Part shown: positions 1 to 12,551 of the stretch, piece by piece
Position numbering within the stretch: position 1 is the first letter of the stretch
Layout: every line of letters begins with the position of its first letter
DNA from: Sphaerolaimus hirsutus
Lineage: Eukaryota > Nematoda > Chromadorea > Monhysterida > Sphaerolaimidae
DNA: 64,000 nt
NCBI GenBank assembly: GCA_964036195.1
Contig: OZ038451.1
Coordinates: 17,508,747 to 17,572,746, forward strand
Direction of reading: 5' to 3'
Made by a program: the position numbers and the translations under genes
Notes under the pieces: model-generated
Databases searched by the model: none
What the model was told of the DNA's origin: nothing
What the model saw: the letters and a program-made list of their open reading frames with translations, nothing else

Positions 1-120
1 ATTGTCCTGTCACAATCGAGTCTATTTTGAACCCAACTTGAAGACAACCGCAGCGAGATTCGCTGCGCAGCGTTGGGGTTATTCAGCAAGTGTTGCACAC
101 TGGTAGACTGGCTGGATGTA

Positions 121-657
121 TAGGGTGGCCCACGTCAGGCGCCCGGCTTCAATTGTCTCCCAACACGTCAATTTTCAATGAAAACTGCTCAAATTTGGTA
201 TGGGGGTAAATAAATGTACCCCATTTGTTGTGTTAAGTGCACAGTTCCACATATCAAATTTTCATGTCAAAACGTGAAGCATAGTTTGATACGTGTTTGA
301 ACGTGGCGCACAGGTTCAATCGTTTACCAAAGCACCAATTCTTCATAAAAAGGGTCCAAATTTGGCATGGCAGTAGATAAATCCACCCTTTTTAATATGT
401 TAAGCGCACACATTCATATCTCTAAAATTTTCTCATTTATCACATCATATGCAACGTCACCCCACATGACCACCTACAATGGCACACGTTTAAGCATGTA
501 AATATTAGACTTTTTACCGTTCCGACACGAAATCTTGCGATATGAAACTGTGCACTTAACACAACAAATGGGGTACCCATACCAAATTTGAGCAGCTTGC
601 ATTGAAAATTGACGTGTTGGGAGCCAATTGAAACCGGGCGCATGACGTGGGCCACCC
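121..657. mobile_element. 540-bp foldback element
   Basis: The left arm GGGTGGCCCACGTCAGGCGC and beyond pairs with the right arm at 540-657 (GCGCATGACGTGGGCCACCC). Inner segments such as TTAAGTGCACAGTT also pair across the centre near 400. No clear target duplication. It gives rise to long spurious open frames. Confidence 0.7.
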
Positions 658-2587
658 GGTAATTCCCCACTTGTTTATTACGACCATCTTTTTTACTTTT
701 CGTTATTCTTGATAAGGCACTGCCGCTAGACAAGGCGCAAGCTTGATACCGGGGGCGGGGGGTGCCAATAGAAGGAACCTTGCTTGCAGAACGCGGCAAC
801 TGAAAAAATGATAGCATCGGATACATGGACAGGTGATTTCTCATGTGTTTGAAAATGAAACGTTTGTTTAAGGCAGAAGATTTAGATAGCCAAATTGGGT
901 ATTTTGCAATTTTGCGTGCATCACTGCGTAACTGGATGTAACTATAAACAATATTTTCGAGTACTGCTTAACATTTCATGAAAATAAAAAATTGGCGAGC
1001 GATCGGTTGCGTGCAAGACTTTCTATATGACCTGAGTTGACTCGGTTTGTGTCGGCTTTCAGGGGAAGTCAATTTTGGAGCCAGTTGAGCCGATATTTGT
1101 GACAAATTGATTCTGTTAAATGCGGGCGCGGGGCAGAGGCAGTCATGCAGTTATATCTTATTTATTTAACTCCAGAACCGCTGAGCCAAAGTCCTTTATG
1201 TTTGTCAATACATGACATTCTTTCATGTTGAAGCTAGCATGAAAATCCAAGATACTTATATTTCTCTAGATGGCACGAAAAGGACATGCTAGATTACACT
1301 TGGAAGAAACAATCTAAGCGTGCAATAAAATATTTCCAAAGAAATAGTATTTTTTGGCGCGGGGAATTTTTAAATGTTTTTCCTATCGAAGCCTACAGAG
1401 CAAAATCCATGTAGTTGTATTTTTCTGAAGCAACCTTACTTACAATCAAGACTGGAGTTATTTATGTGGTTAGCACCTTCTTCTGTGTGGCCAGACAGGC
1501 TGCCAGTTTGAAGCTGCTAATCTTGGTCAATTCCCTGAAACTATTTATCATTTAAATACCAAAATGCTTGTGAATGCAAAGATGAAAAAGTGCAAAATAT
1601 GCATTAGTACTGAAAATTTTGGCCGTGGACTTTTTAGAGGTGAAAATAATTCCGGCCATCCCTAGAAAAGGCCGAGATCAACATTCACATTTTCCAGGAC
1701 TGGGACTTCCTTTTTGCATATTAAGACCCCTTTCACATAACCTTTCAAAACACTTGGCAACCTGGATTGAATTGAGACAATGTTATCTGAGCTGGCAACG
1801 CAAAAAAGTTTTGGGGGGTTGGAGGGAGGTTCACGGGGGTTCAATATATAGGCTTTTTCACGGTGTAGAAGGTAGAAAAAAGGGAAAAAATCGCTAAAAA
1901 TAGGGCAAATATAGCTAAAATAGGCAACAAAATTGAAATTTTTGCATGTGAACATACAATTCCCGACACAAATTGACATTGGTGGTTGGTTTTCATTGGT
2001 TTTATGGCATTTTTAGAGTCAAAGCGTCAAAGCCCTTTTCTGCATGCCTACCATATAATAAGCTGTGATTTGTCTCTGTAATTTATTATATAATATTATT
2101 GTAGTATCCTTTCACTCATCACTCATCTTATGTGACACTTAACATAGACATACTTTTCATCTATACTTTAGATTATTTTGAAAAAATCCGATTTTTATAC
2201 AAAAAAAATCAATTTATCTATCAAAAATCACTGGGTTTGACAAAACATGTTTTTTTCCAACTCTAGTGGCATACAACCCTAAACTTAAAACATAGCGATA
2301 AAAAACAAACCCTACCCTTTATCGTTGACTTATGGCTTAACAGGATTCTGATGCCTGATCCTGACAAATGCCCGAACTGCCCAGTGACGATCCAAACTCC
2401 CATCTCTACCAAAACCGTCAATACTGATATATTTTTTGAAATATTGGACCTATTAAATCAGTAACGAAACACACAAACCGCCCAAGAAAAAATGTAAAAC
2501 AATAAACCCGGGTCCGGGATAAGAACCGGGGGGACAATAAAACGCCCGTACTTCTAGGCCCACTGAACCTTTCCAGGGGCTAACCTG

Positions 2588-2760
2588 GGGGCAATCACAG
2601 ACCATGTAAAAAGCCCTGTAAAAAGTCAAAGGTCATACAAAGTGTCAAAAGTCATGGAAAATGCCCTGCTGCCATTCTGCAGGGCATTTCCCATGACTTT
2701 AGAAACTTTGCATAACATTTGACATTTTACAGGGCTTTCTACAGGGTCTGAGAATGGCGC
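2588..2760. mobile_element. Introner-family foldback copy
   Basis: The tips are GGGGCAATCACAGACC and GGTCTGAGAATGGCGC; a perfect CTG duplication lies at 2585-2587 and 2761-2763. The body is a palindrome of GTAAAAAG/GTCAAAAGTCATG words with the centre near 2672. It sits in the gene-free left part of the window. Confidence 0.8.
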
Positions 2761-5271
2761 CTGTAGTCACTTTAAAAATGTATTCGCAAAAGACAGCTGC
2801 CAACGCGACCGCAGTGTGACGACCGGCGCGGGCAACCGCACGGCACCGCGCCGGACCGCGGAACATGGCAGGCGAGGCTTCACACGGCAGAGCCGAGCAA
2901 TTCATCATTCCCATGCATTGATGAATAGGCGGCAAGTTTGCGGGTTCGTGCAGCGCAACGCATCTCACGCTGGCCGCCGTGCTGCACTGCACCCAGGTTT
3001 TCTACATTTGAAGCAATGAGGCAGTTGAGTAGACAATAGGGTTGAAAAAATAACGGGGTTTTTTTCTTCAATGACGCGGTTTTACAGCGCCCAATGTGAG
3101 TCAACATATACAGGTGTACCCCAGACAAGTGGCGGTACTTTATGATGTTATATATTTATATATACATATTAGCCATAGAAAAGCATTATAAATGGTGATT
3201 TCTGTCAAAAATATCCATTTTTATGTTGAATCGTTACGTATATCGCCTTTTGTTGAACGTTGGTGACTTAAGTGAAGTTAGACATGGAATAAAGCTTAAA
3301 TAATGTTGTAAGAGAAGGCTAACACTTTGAGAGTGATGTTTTACACTGGTAGTACCTGTGGGAAATATGATTGTGCTGGCTGCAGACCATTGGAACTTTT
3401 TGGCTGGCAAGTAGGGAGCATGGGGAAGGCGATGGCAGACAGTGTAGCAGATGTGTCTGGGGCCAGTTGAACACAAATCCAAAAGACATTCCAGATGAAA
3501 AAAAGTTTGTTCCTTTACACAACAAAAAGTTTTTTGAGGGGGTTCAGGGAGGGGGGATGGGGGAGGGGTGGTAAAAGATGCACCACATCAATGTATATGT
3601 CACCCAAAGGCAACCCCTCATCATAAAGGTAGCACCAGTCATGAAAAGGAATGATTTCTGCATGTCAAAGGATTTGTTCAGGATTTGTTCAGGTTCAAAG
3701 GACCTGGACCCTGTAGCACAAAATAAAGGTTGGTTCTCTTATTGAGTGATTGTTGTCCACAACCTGTGTGCTTTTCCACTGCTTTTACAATATAAAAATG
3801 CAAACTTGTTTGAAAATTTCAAAAAAAGCTCAATTATATTGGCCAGATGAAAATTTTTTACGGAAGGTGCCGTGTGGCTACATCATAGCAACCACAGACA
3901 CAGAGGTCCACAGAAATAGTGAGTATGTACTAAAATTGTTGGCTGCAGTTTAAAAAAACGGATTCCACGCTTGCATTTAAAAAAAACCCGTTAAAAACTG
4001 TTTAAAAGGATTAGCCTTCTGTTGCAACCTTACTTAAGATTATTCCATCTTTAAGTTAGGAACATTATACAAAAAATCTTTATATTTTCATAATGAGTTG
4101 ACATAAAAATGGACATTTTTTAAAGAAATCAGTGCTTAAAATGCTATCCCATGACACTACAACCATAATATGACCACACTAGAGATATGCGACACTTAAC
4201 ATAGACATATTTTCTCTTTAGACCCCCACTTTTGACAATTTTGAAAAAATCTGATTTAAACTGTGAACAAATCAACTTTTTAATTTATATTTTATCAAGG
4301 CATCAAAAAAAAGATTTTTCTAACCCTAAGAACGTCACACCAAAAAAATATTTTTAACAATCTTCACCAACAGTGAAGAGGCACAAGAGAGGGCGATTTG
4401 CTATCTAAATGAGGCATCAACTTCAAAAAGTTAATAATGCCAATTTTGACTATTGGGGTAAGCGCGGAAAGGGCATCTAGGTTTGGCCCGTTTATTTTTC
4501 ACCATTTAACCGAAAGAAATTCAACATCACAGCACCAAACATATGTGAGCACCATCATAGGTTCAAATCTTGTAGACACCTGCCGGCACAAAGCGGCTTC
4601 ACAGTAAGTAAATATGCATGTCAATTTCAAAGTCAGGTTTTAATACCGACCGCATCTATCCCGGCGTGTATTTATGTACATGTGCAGCAGCGCTAGCGTG
4701 CCGTACAACGGCGTCACGCACACTGGATGTCAACTGGTTTCGGTGTCAACTCGATTTTCGTTCAATTCAAGTTGCAGGACAATGTTCAAGTGCACATGCG
4801 GCAATGTCGAACAGGAGTCGATATTGTCATGCGCATTTAAACATGATCGCGCGATCCATCAACTAAAAATTTTAGTGGAAAGCAGTCGGCCCAGTTGACA
4901 CCCGATCACACTCAATGTCAATTGGGCCGAAAGGTTTCAGTTGATGGGTAGCGAAACCATCTTCAAATGCATATGGCAATTTCGACTCCTTTCCCACATT
5001 GCCAAAACTAAGATCGAGTTGACAACGAAACCAGTTGACATAAAGTGACTGCGGCGCCAAAGCGGTGGTAGCACGTCCAAAGGGAATGGAAGCTATCCTC
5101 TCGCGGCAGGTGAATTGTCACACTTATTTAGCTAGGTGTAACCGCTGCACACAAACAGTAGAGAAACTGATCAAAGCTTCTGCATTCGTCAAGTGTGTAC
5201 ATTTTCTTGGACAAATCCCATGATTGCATTATAAATATCTACATCAACCCCCAATCATAATTGTTATAACG

Positions 5272-5737
5272 TACCGTATTACCTCGAATTAACCCCCCCC
5301 CTAGAAATACCCCCCTAAAATTGAGTGTAGCGTGAACGTACATGACAAATACAGCAGTTTGTTATCTGTACAATGCAGAACACACGTTAAAACTGATGAT
5401 TAAGTGACGTTAGGGAAGGGTTTTTGTGTGTATACGGTTATATATGCCTATAAACACATATACATCTACCGTATTTCCTCGAAATACCCCCCGGGGGGTG
5501 ATTGTTTCATAGTGGTCCCGAGAGGGGGGGGGGGTCAAACGAGGGGGGGGTATTTCGAGGGGGGTATTTCGAGGAAATACGGTATGTAAATGTTTGATTT
5601 TTCTACGTCTGCGTATGGGGAATTTACGGAAATTTCTGGCGAAATAATAGACACCCCCCTCGAATTATCCCCCCCCCCCTCAAATTTTTGCTGGCTAAAT
5701 AATAAACCCCCTGGGGGTACTTCGAGGTAATACGGTA
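5272..5737. mobile_element. TACCGTATT-tip foldback elements, nested pair
   Basis: The outer ends are TACCGTATTACCTCGAATTA and TTCGAGGTAATACGGTA; an inner copy lies at 5467-5584. The arms are runs of C and G after TCGAAATA. Other copies: 16975-17052 (gene B intron 3), 19510-19655, 20368-20473, 21307-21745 (gene A intron 5), 26303-26467, 27342-28131 and 58910-59289. Confidence 0.75.
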
Positions 5738-7326
5738 CTAACATTTACTCGAAAAATACTTATACTCACGTACTGAGTAAATACGTTCATGTTGAAAACG
5801 AAAAGTACGAAAACGTAATTCAGATACCTAGATTAATGCGGCGCATAAAAAGCAAAAACTACTCAAACGAATTGAAACGGCTGCGAAAACGGCAGCGGAA
5901 ATGATCGAAGTTGCTATGGATAGGGAAAGCGAGGACTCTCACTTTTATGCTTGTATGCAATTCGAATGCCAGAAGGGTCAATGGCCTTGAGAAGGGCATT
6001 CAATTGGCCAGCGTACTACAGGGTAAAGTGCGACTAAATACAAAATACAACACACTTATACATTCGGTAGTAACATCAATACAGTGATACAATCAATAGA
6101 TATTTATTGTACAATCAATCAAATGTAACGAGTAATAGCGCGCCCAGTGGGCGCTGCCCACATTTTACCTACTTGTATTTATTGCATGTCTGACAGGGTG
6201 ATCAATTACCATACACAAAGATTCGTAGATGATGAATATGACAAGAAAATGGTGAATGGTTCTACACATTCCAGCCGAGAATCAAGAAATCGAGACCGGT
6301 GGCAAGTAGTCAAACTAAAACTAAACTAACCACCCAGCGCAAGTGATAAGCAAATGCAACAACTGAAAATAACTGACCATTGGGCGGCAGACAGGCGTTG
6401 AAGTCTATTCACACTTCAATTGGGGTATCCAAAACCGATCTGTTTGAGAAGCCGCATCCGCGCTCTGTAGCAGAAACGGTAGAAATTAAGACTAACAATG
6501 TGAAGATGATTATTTTATCAATGTTCCGATAGTGGCGTGTTGATTAGACCCTTGAACAAGGGGTATAAGATATTAAACTATTATTAACAGACCCAGTTCA
6601 TTAATAACCACAAATGCCAGTAGAGACAGGTTGTCTGCGTACCTTGTCCTTGAACGATTTTTTAGTGACAACAAGCCACCATGATCAGGGGGAAAAGCCA
6701 CTGAAGGTGTTCACTAGAGATGGAAAGTTTCCAACACACACTAGTTTTCACTGTGACTTCGTGTGAAAACAGAAAATTTTTCAAATTCAAAAGAATGAAC
6801 ACGGTTGAATGATTTTATTTAATTTGAATTGGAATTTAAATTGATGAAATTTAAAATTAATAGATTTGAAAACTACCGAGGAAAAACACATATAGCATAC
6901 AAAAAGTAGGCTGGATGTCGCCATCTCGCCAATTCAGTTTTCACATCGGTCACGGGGAAAACTAGTGTGTGTAGGGCCATTGGCTCCGCTCTTCAAAGGG
7001 TGATAGCAATGGTTGTCAAAAACACATTATGAGATTGCACAAAGCACTAGAGGTGTTGCGTTTTTAAAATGAGAAGTAGTTTTTTTAAGTGGTTTAAAAA
7101 CTGCTGACCATCCTACATCAAATAAACCAAACACTCAATCACATTTTGCATAGGCAAATATATAAATAGTACAGCTCTTACTTGCAACCTCGTATTTAGA
7201 AAAAATTGAAACATCGCTGCAACTGTACAGATGTGACAAACTAAACCAGTACCTAGTCGAAAATGATCACAGATACGACATAAACATAGCAGTGACTGAG
7301 CAGGGACGTATCTAGGGAGGGGGGTG

Positions 7327-7363
<37 letters not shown>

Positions 7364-7574
7364 TAGATACAAAGCGTTTTTGCGTCAATGCCAACGCCAA
7401 TGGCGCCATGGCGTCACGGCGACGAATGGCGCCGCTACGTCGCTGTTCTGGTGATTTTTTTTTTTGGGGGGGGGCTCAGTCTGGATACGTCCCTGTGAGT
7501 GACATATCACAGGCAAGATTTTTGAGGTGCTGGTGACATATTTACACACATTGCGGTAAATTGCGGAGTTCAGC

Positions 7575-8159
7575 TAGGGTTCAAACGGGATCCCGATCCC
7601 GATCCCGGATCCCGTGAAATTCCGGGATTTACCAGTCCCGATCCCGATCCCGAAACCCCAATCCCGATCCCGATCCCGAAATCTCAAAAATACCAATCCC
7701 GATCCCGATCCCGAAAGTTTTCAAATCCCGATCCCGATCCCGAGAAACTCCCAAGTCCGGGATCCCGATCCCGGAAAAATTAGTGGAAATTATAAAAAGT
7801 GAAATAATGACGTTTTTGCATGCAAAAAAGTGGATGCAAACCCCCAGCGTCAATTTTATGCCACTTTTCTGGCATCCAACAGTGTTTTGAGACCTTTATG
7901 AACAACTGTGAATGCCAGAAAAATGGCCAAAATATCTATCCTTAGAATCCAATCCCGATCCCGGAAAAATGCCTATCCCAATCCCGATCCCGATCCCGTG
8001 ACCCCAATCCCGGCCAATCCCGATCCCGATCCCGAAATCTCAAAAAACCAATCCCGATCCCGATCCCGAAACCCCAATCCCGATCCCGATCCCGATCCCG
8101 AAATCTCAAAAAGTGAATCCCGATCCCGATCCCGAAAAGTCAATCCCGTTTGAACCCTA
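7575..8159 (+). mobile_element. hAT-like element with ATCCCG-iterated body
   Basis: It runs TAGGGTTCAAACGGGATC to CCGTTTGAACCCTA with the perfect 8-bp duplication AGTTCAGC. Much of the body is GATCCC/ATCCCG iterations in direct orientation, broken by short spacers such as AAATCTCAAAAA. Open frames across it (Arg-Ser or Pro-Asp repeats) are products of the repeat, not genes. Confidence 0.88.
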
Positions 8160-8344
8160 AGTTCAGCCTCATCAATGAAAATTATCTCCCACATGCAGAA
8201 GAGACATGAACAAGTCTCAACTAATCGAGTGAAATAATGTTTTGGTCAGCTGCCCACACCATCTCTTTGCTTTACGAAAAAGTGGTTAAGCTGACTAACT
8301 GTAAAAATTCGCATTAATTAACCTAATCTATCAACAACAATCCT

Positions 8345-11234
8345 CTAATCCCTAGTGGGCAGATCAAAGACAATTGGGTCATTTACCGGCTTATACCTCA
8401 CATTACAAATAGACGGATTGACAAAAGTCGTTGTACCATCGGTGGTTACCCCATAACCCTCGTGAATATGTCCGAACACGTGGTACAGGGGGCGGACTCG
8501 AAAAGTGACCGTTTGCAACAGTTCGGCGCACCCGACCCGGGGGCAGTCACGGACCCTGAAAATACACTGTAAAATGTAAAATGTCATGCAAAGTGTCAAA
8601 AGTCGTGTAAAATGCCCTGCAAAATAGCAATTCGGTCAGCATTTTGCAGGACATTTTACATGAATTTTAACACTTTTAACGACATTTTACATTTTACAAG
8701 GCATTTTCAAAAGTCTGGGATAGCCACCAGCCTGTCGCCGCGGTGCAGCATGTCGCCGTGGCCCAGCGGCGGCCCGTGCGTTATCAACACGTCCGTGTCT
8801 GTGGGATAAAGTGACTATGTTGTTTTATACAGGCTTGGAATTATAAGTAGTGTGAAAATGAGGTGGGGGGTTGCGAGGGTTCAATATATAGGCTTTTTCA
8901 AGGGTAAAAGGAACAGAAGAGTTAAAAAATCGCTAAACGTAGAAGAAAAAGGCTGAAAAAGGTACTTATATAAGAAGATACAGTACTAAAAATAGCCGAA
9001 AATAGGCAGGTATGAAAAGGTATGAAAATTAGCAATTTTCAGCAAAAATTTGGGTATAATTTCTCAAACATTGCTCCGAATAGCTGGACCAGGAGTCTCG
9101 AATGGGGGGGGGGGTTACTATACCCCAATTTTCGCTCAAAATCGCTATTTTTCCTACCTTTTAATAGATTTTCACCTCCAAAATACTAGTTTTTATTCCT
9201 ATATACCTATTTTTAGTACTATATGCTCTTGTATACCCATTTTGAGCTATTTTACATATACTTTTAGCGATTTTTCTCCCTTTTCTTCCTTCTACACCGA
9301 GAAATAGCCTATATATCGAGCTACCACAACCCCACCCCCAATTTTTTCCAGCTATCTATCTATCCCAAAGGCCGCTCAGCTATCCATCCATTCGGAGGGT
9401 CAAAATTCAAGATACCCCTGAGCTGGACGATCGGGGGATAGTAGCCAAAAGATTTGCCTCCGAATAAATTTATAGCTGTGCGGTTCGGGGGGTATCGCTC
9501 CCCATTGGAGACCCCTGTAGGTCACTTTTTATGAATGACACTACCGGAAGGATTTTTCAAAGCAAATCCCACCTTCAGTCAATTATCGATATGGAAACTT
9601 CAACAAACCATCTGGTATCCGATTCCACATCCGCAGTAGCGCATTTCCGCGATTCACATTGAATGCCCAGTTCAAATGCCGCGGCTGCCACGGCGCGCCG
9701 TAGAATTTGTACCCGTATAGCTGAAAAAAGGTTAGGATATGGATTTCGCATTTAAATCCCAATTACCACCTGATTCATTCTAGCATTTAAGAAATATCGG
9801 ATTTATTGAATAGGGTCGGAATGTGGAGCTTTTAGCCCCGCACTGGAATATAATTGAGGCGTCTAATTCTAAAAGTCGACAAGTCCACAAAATGTAATTT
9901 TGAGTAAATCGCATTTTAAGTTTCCGATCCAATTCCAGGCCCGTGGTGCATGTCCAATTTGGCTCTCTCATGGTTTTCATAAAGTTCCATATGTTGACAA
10001 TAAAGTGTCAAATTTTCAGCCCTTTCTCTCAACCCTTATGTGAAAAATTGGGTGTCCATAAATTTCCATTCGGTCAGAGCAAAACTGTTTCGGGGAGGGA
10101 ATTGGACTTGTCGCCTTCTTGCACGCGAGAACATTTTTGTTCCCGGGGAAGCCGAGGCTGCCTTATGGGAAAAAGTTGGACTTGTCGCCCTTTAGAAATC
10201 GGTTTCCATAGTGGACTTATCACATTTCTAGCGTTTTTTCCCATAAAAAAAGGAAGCGGAGGATGGACTTGTCGCCTTTTAGCCCAAAACTAAGTGGACT
10301 TGTCGACTTCTTGCCCAAACTTTTTGCATTTTTCCCCAAAAATGTCAGATTTGGCACTTTGCCATATGGGCATGTGAGGTCAAAAAATTTATGGAAAATG
10401 ATGAAAAATGTGCAGAAGTAGCCCCAGATGACGTTTCTGGGCCTAACTCGAAATTTTCATATTTTGGACTTGTCGACTTTTAGAATTGGACGCCTCAATT
10501 GGGGAATTGGCAGCCCCAAAACTTTGATTGAATGGAAAAACTGACTGTAACATGAGAATCGAACAAATAAGTGCAGGAAGTGAGCAGTCGCTCCGGACTG
10601 TCATCTTCATTGTGCTTGCTCTTCGAACTGGTTGCCCGGTCGAAACTGAGCTCGTGATTGCCGGCGACAACCAGCTTGTGCGGGTGCGGCAACGTGCCCA
10701 GGGCCTCGTTGAATTGTTCAATTTCATTGAGAGCGCCTACAAACATAGAAAAATTTGATCAGTGTAGGCGGCCAAAACGTCCTAAACGCAAACCTGTAAA
10801 TGTGAAATCCCCCGCGTGTATAAGGATATCACCGTCTGGTATTCTATCTAAACACCTGTGCAGGCGACTGTGCGTGTCGGACAAGCACACCACGCGGATG
10901 GTGCCCTCCGGCTTGGGCTCCGACGAGTCTACCAAAGGTAGGGGCACGGTGTCGCAGCGCAGGCCGTGGCTAGACACCAAGTCTGCCCACGCCTCGTTTG
11001 GATCGTCGGTGAACGGATGCACCTGTGAAAAGTGCCAATTGTACGCAAAAAAAAAATTATGTGAGATACGGGTGATTTTGGCGCATTGCCAAGCATAGCT
11101 AGTCAGCCGATTCAGGTAGAACGACCTGATGCGAAATGTGAAAACCTCACCGTTATTCGATTGCTAGATTCAGGCGCGTCGAAATCCGCTGTCTCAGTGT
11201 CGTTGTTGTTAGTCTCTTCACTTTGCGAACCCAT
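8345..11234 (-). CDS. MPPED-type metallophosphoesterase (6 coding exons)
   Basis: Coding exons, in transcription order: 11151-11234, 10794-11022, 10546-10736, 9609-9720, 8728-8798 and 8345-8566 (or 8345-8536 if splicing is exact, see findings). The product is about 302 residues. Metallophosphoesterase motifs occur in order: SDTHS and HAGDF (metal ligands), AGNHE, THGPP and FGHIHEGYG. The order and the C-terminal FDLP ending match the animal MPPED1/MPPED2 (UPF0046) family, which are metal-dependent phosphodiesterases. The first exon encodes an acidic, low-complexity N-terminus (MGSQSEETNNN...) and the ATG at 11234 is the first in frame. Mammalian MPPED2 is known to carry Gly in place of His in the GHxH motif; here the His is present, so activity is likely more canonical. 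Intron 5 consists wholly of a foldback repeat. Intron 3 carries a 650-bp element (9852-10500). The family call is strong; the last splice acceptor is uncertain. Confidence 0.9.
8540..8727 (-). mobile_element. Introner-family foldback forming MPPED intron 5
   Basis: On the coding strand the element begins GTGGCTATCCCAGAC directly after the codons for HRGDRL and ends GACTGCCCC, then CGG and the codons for VGCAELL. In other MPPED proteins the corresponding residues are contiguous. Flanking triplets CTG and CGG are a decayed target duplication. The exact end lacks AG (CCCCCGG), so the plausible acceptor is the in-frame TTACAG at 8567-8572, leaving about 30 nt of element in the mRNA. Confidence 0.8.
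9852..10500. mobile_element. AATTGAGGCGTC element, MPPED intron 3
   Basis: Its inverted ends are AATTGAGGCGTC and GACGCCTCAATT. The body repeats GGACTTGTCGACTT and ends in the inverse GTCGACAAGTCC. A second copy at 29941-30579 has the same order of segments, so the interior is conserved as well as the tips. Confidence 0.8.
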
Positions 11235-12551
11235 ATCAGTTGCGCCTCGGCGGAAGATTGAGTTAAGGTAAGAAAGCATTAGTAGAATGATTCATTTTTA
11301 AATGAGTACAGCAATGGGAAAACGCCCCGCAAACAACACCGTCGTCAAGCACAGCAGTTATTGTCATTTTTACGAATGGATACCGTAAGAATATTTTTAA
11401 AACGTCATCGAAGTTTCCGTGCAGCACGCGCAGTTGTCAGTATCAGAGCGGATGAAAATGTATGCGGAATTATTCGCATAATAAACAAATCAATGTAAAC
11501 AATAAAAAAACCGTGAGAATTTGTTCATTGTAAAAAATAGCGCAGTCAGTTCACATTCGTTCCGCCAGTTACAACAATCGAACAACTTATGTTGTTTACT
11601 ATCATTAAGTAAATATTTCGCAACACCGGGACATATTTCGCAACATTTTGACACGCTTAAGTAAACACGGGAGAGGGGACACGCCAGGTCCGGCAGCCAA
11701 AAGTTGAGTCGGTTCTGGAGCCTACTCCGGTTCTAGGGGGGGGGGGGGGGTAAAAATCTGAAATTTTTGGGGAATATACTCTAAAAAAAACCCTTCGACT
11801 ATACACTGCAGAGGGGGCCCCGGCGACTCACCTGAGTGTGGGTATTTACATGAATATTTTTTTGAAAAAACAGGTGTCCGCGCGAGGTCATTTTGATTTG
11901 AAAATGGCGCAACTGCCCAACGGTTCCATCGTTGACGAAACCTTTTCAAGTCGCTGAAGCCCTTGCCGTCGTTACTAAGGCCACAAGTATTCTCCCACCA
12001 ATTCTTTACAATCTCTCAGAAAGTTCTATCAAAAGTACACTTTGATCGTTGGGCAAACCAATTGATTGAGTGATTGAAACTGGGTGATCCTGTAACATTC
12101 ATTATTTATGTTCACACAGCCTGTTATGTTCGCTCGAAAGGAGTAATATACTCTCGGTCAAAAATGAGATGCCACTTTGTAAAATAACGAGAATCACAAA
12201 TTACTGTAAAAAGCAGTCGTATGGGTGTGCAAGGTAAAAATATTTGCTTCCAAAAACTTTAAGTCTGTGTAGATTGCGAGGTTATAAATTTGCACTCATG
12301 CATATGCAAGTGTATGGTCACCGGGCAATACAAAACTGTGTACACTCAAATACCGTATATCTTAGAAAAAGACCCCAAGGGGTTATTTTTTCGTCAGAAG
12401 TGTTTAAGCCTGGGTTTTTCGAGGGAGGGGCAGTTATACCCGATCGGGCCCATACGGCGAATTATTCGAGAAGGAACTTTTTCAAGGATAAACGGTTCAA
12501 CAAATCCCCACTTTTCTAACCCTTTCAATTCAAACACAAATCACAATCACC

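Larger units (their letters stand above)
1..8344. other. Gene-free left region
   Basis: I see no exon with splice signals or a recognisable protein segment here. The stretch contains the elements listed at 121-657, 2588-2760, 5272-5737, 7301-7495 and 7575-8159, a CACTAGTTTTCAC-tip foldback at about 6728-6972, and TGTCAACT-type fragments at 4690-5060. Between 700 and 1900 and between 5750 and 6700 nothing is recognised. Confidence 0.5.

Noticed and set aside
5272-5737. CRISPR-like array because of repeated TCGAAATACCCCC blocks
   Set aside because: The blocks are inverted tips of nested foldbacks in a eukaryotic genome, with no regular spacers or cas genes.
7614-8153. Open frames with Arg-Ser or Pro-Asp repeats on both strands
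   Set aside because: They are translations of the ATCCCG iterations of the element 7575-8159, not of a gene.
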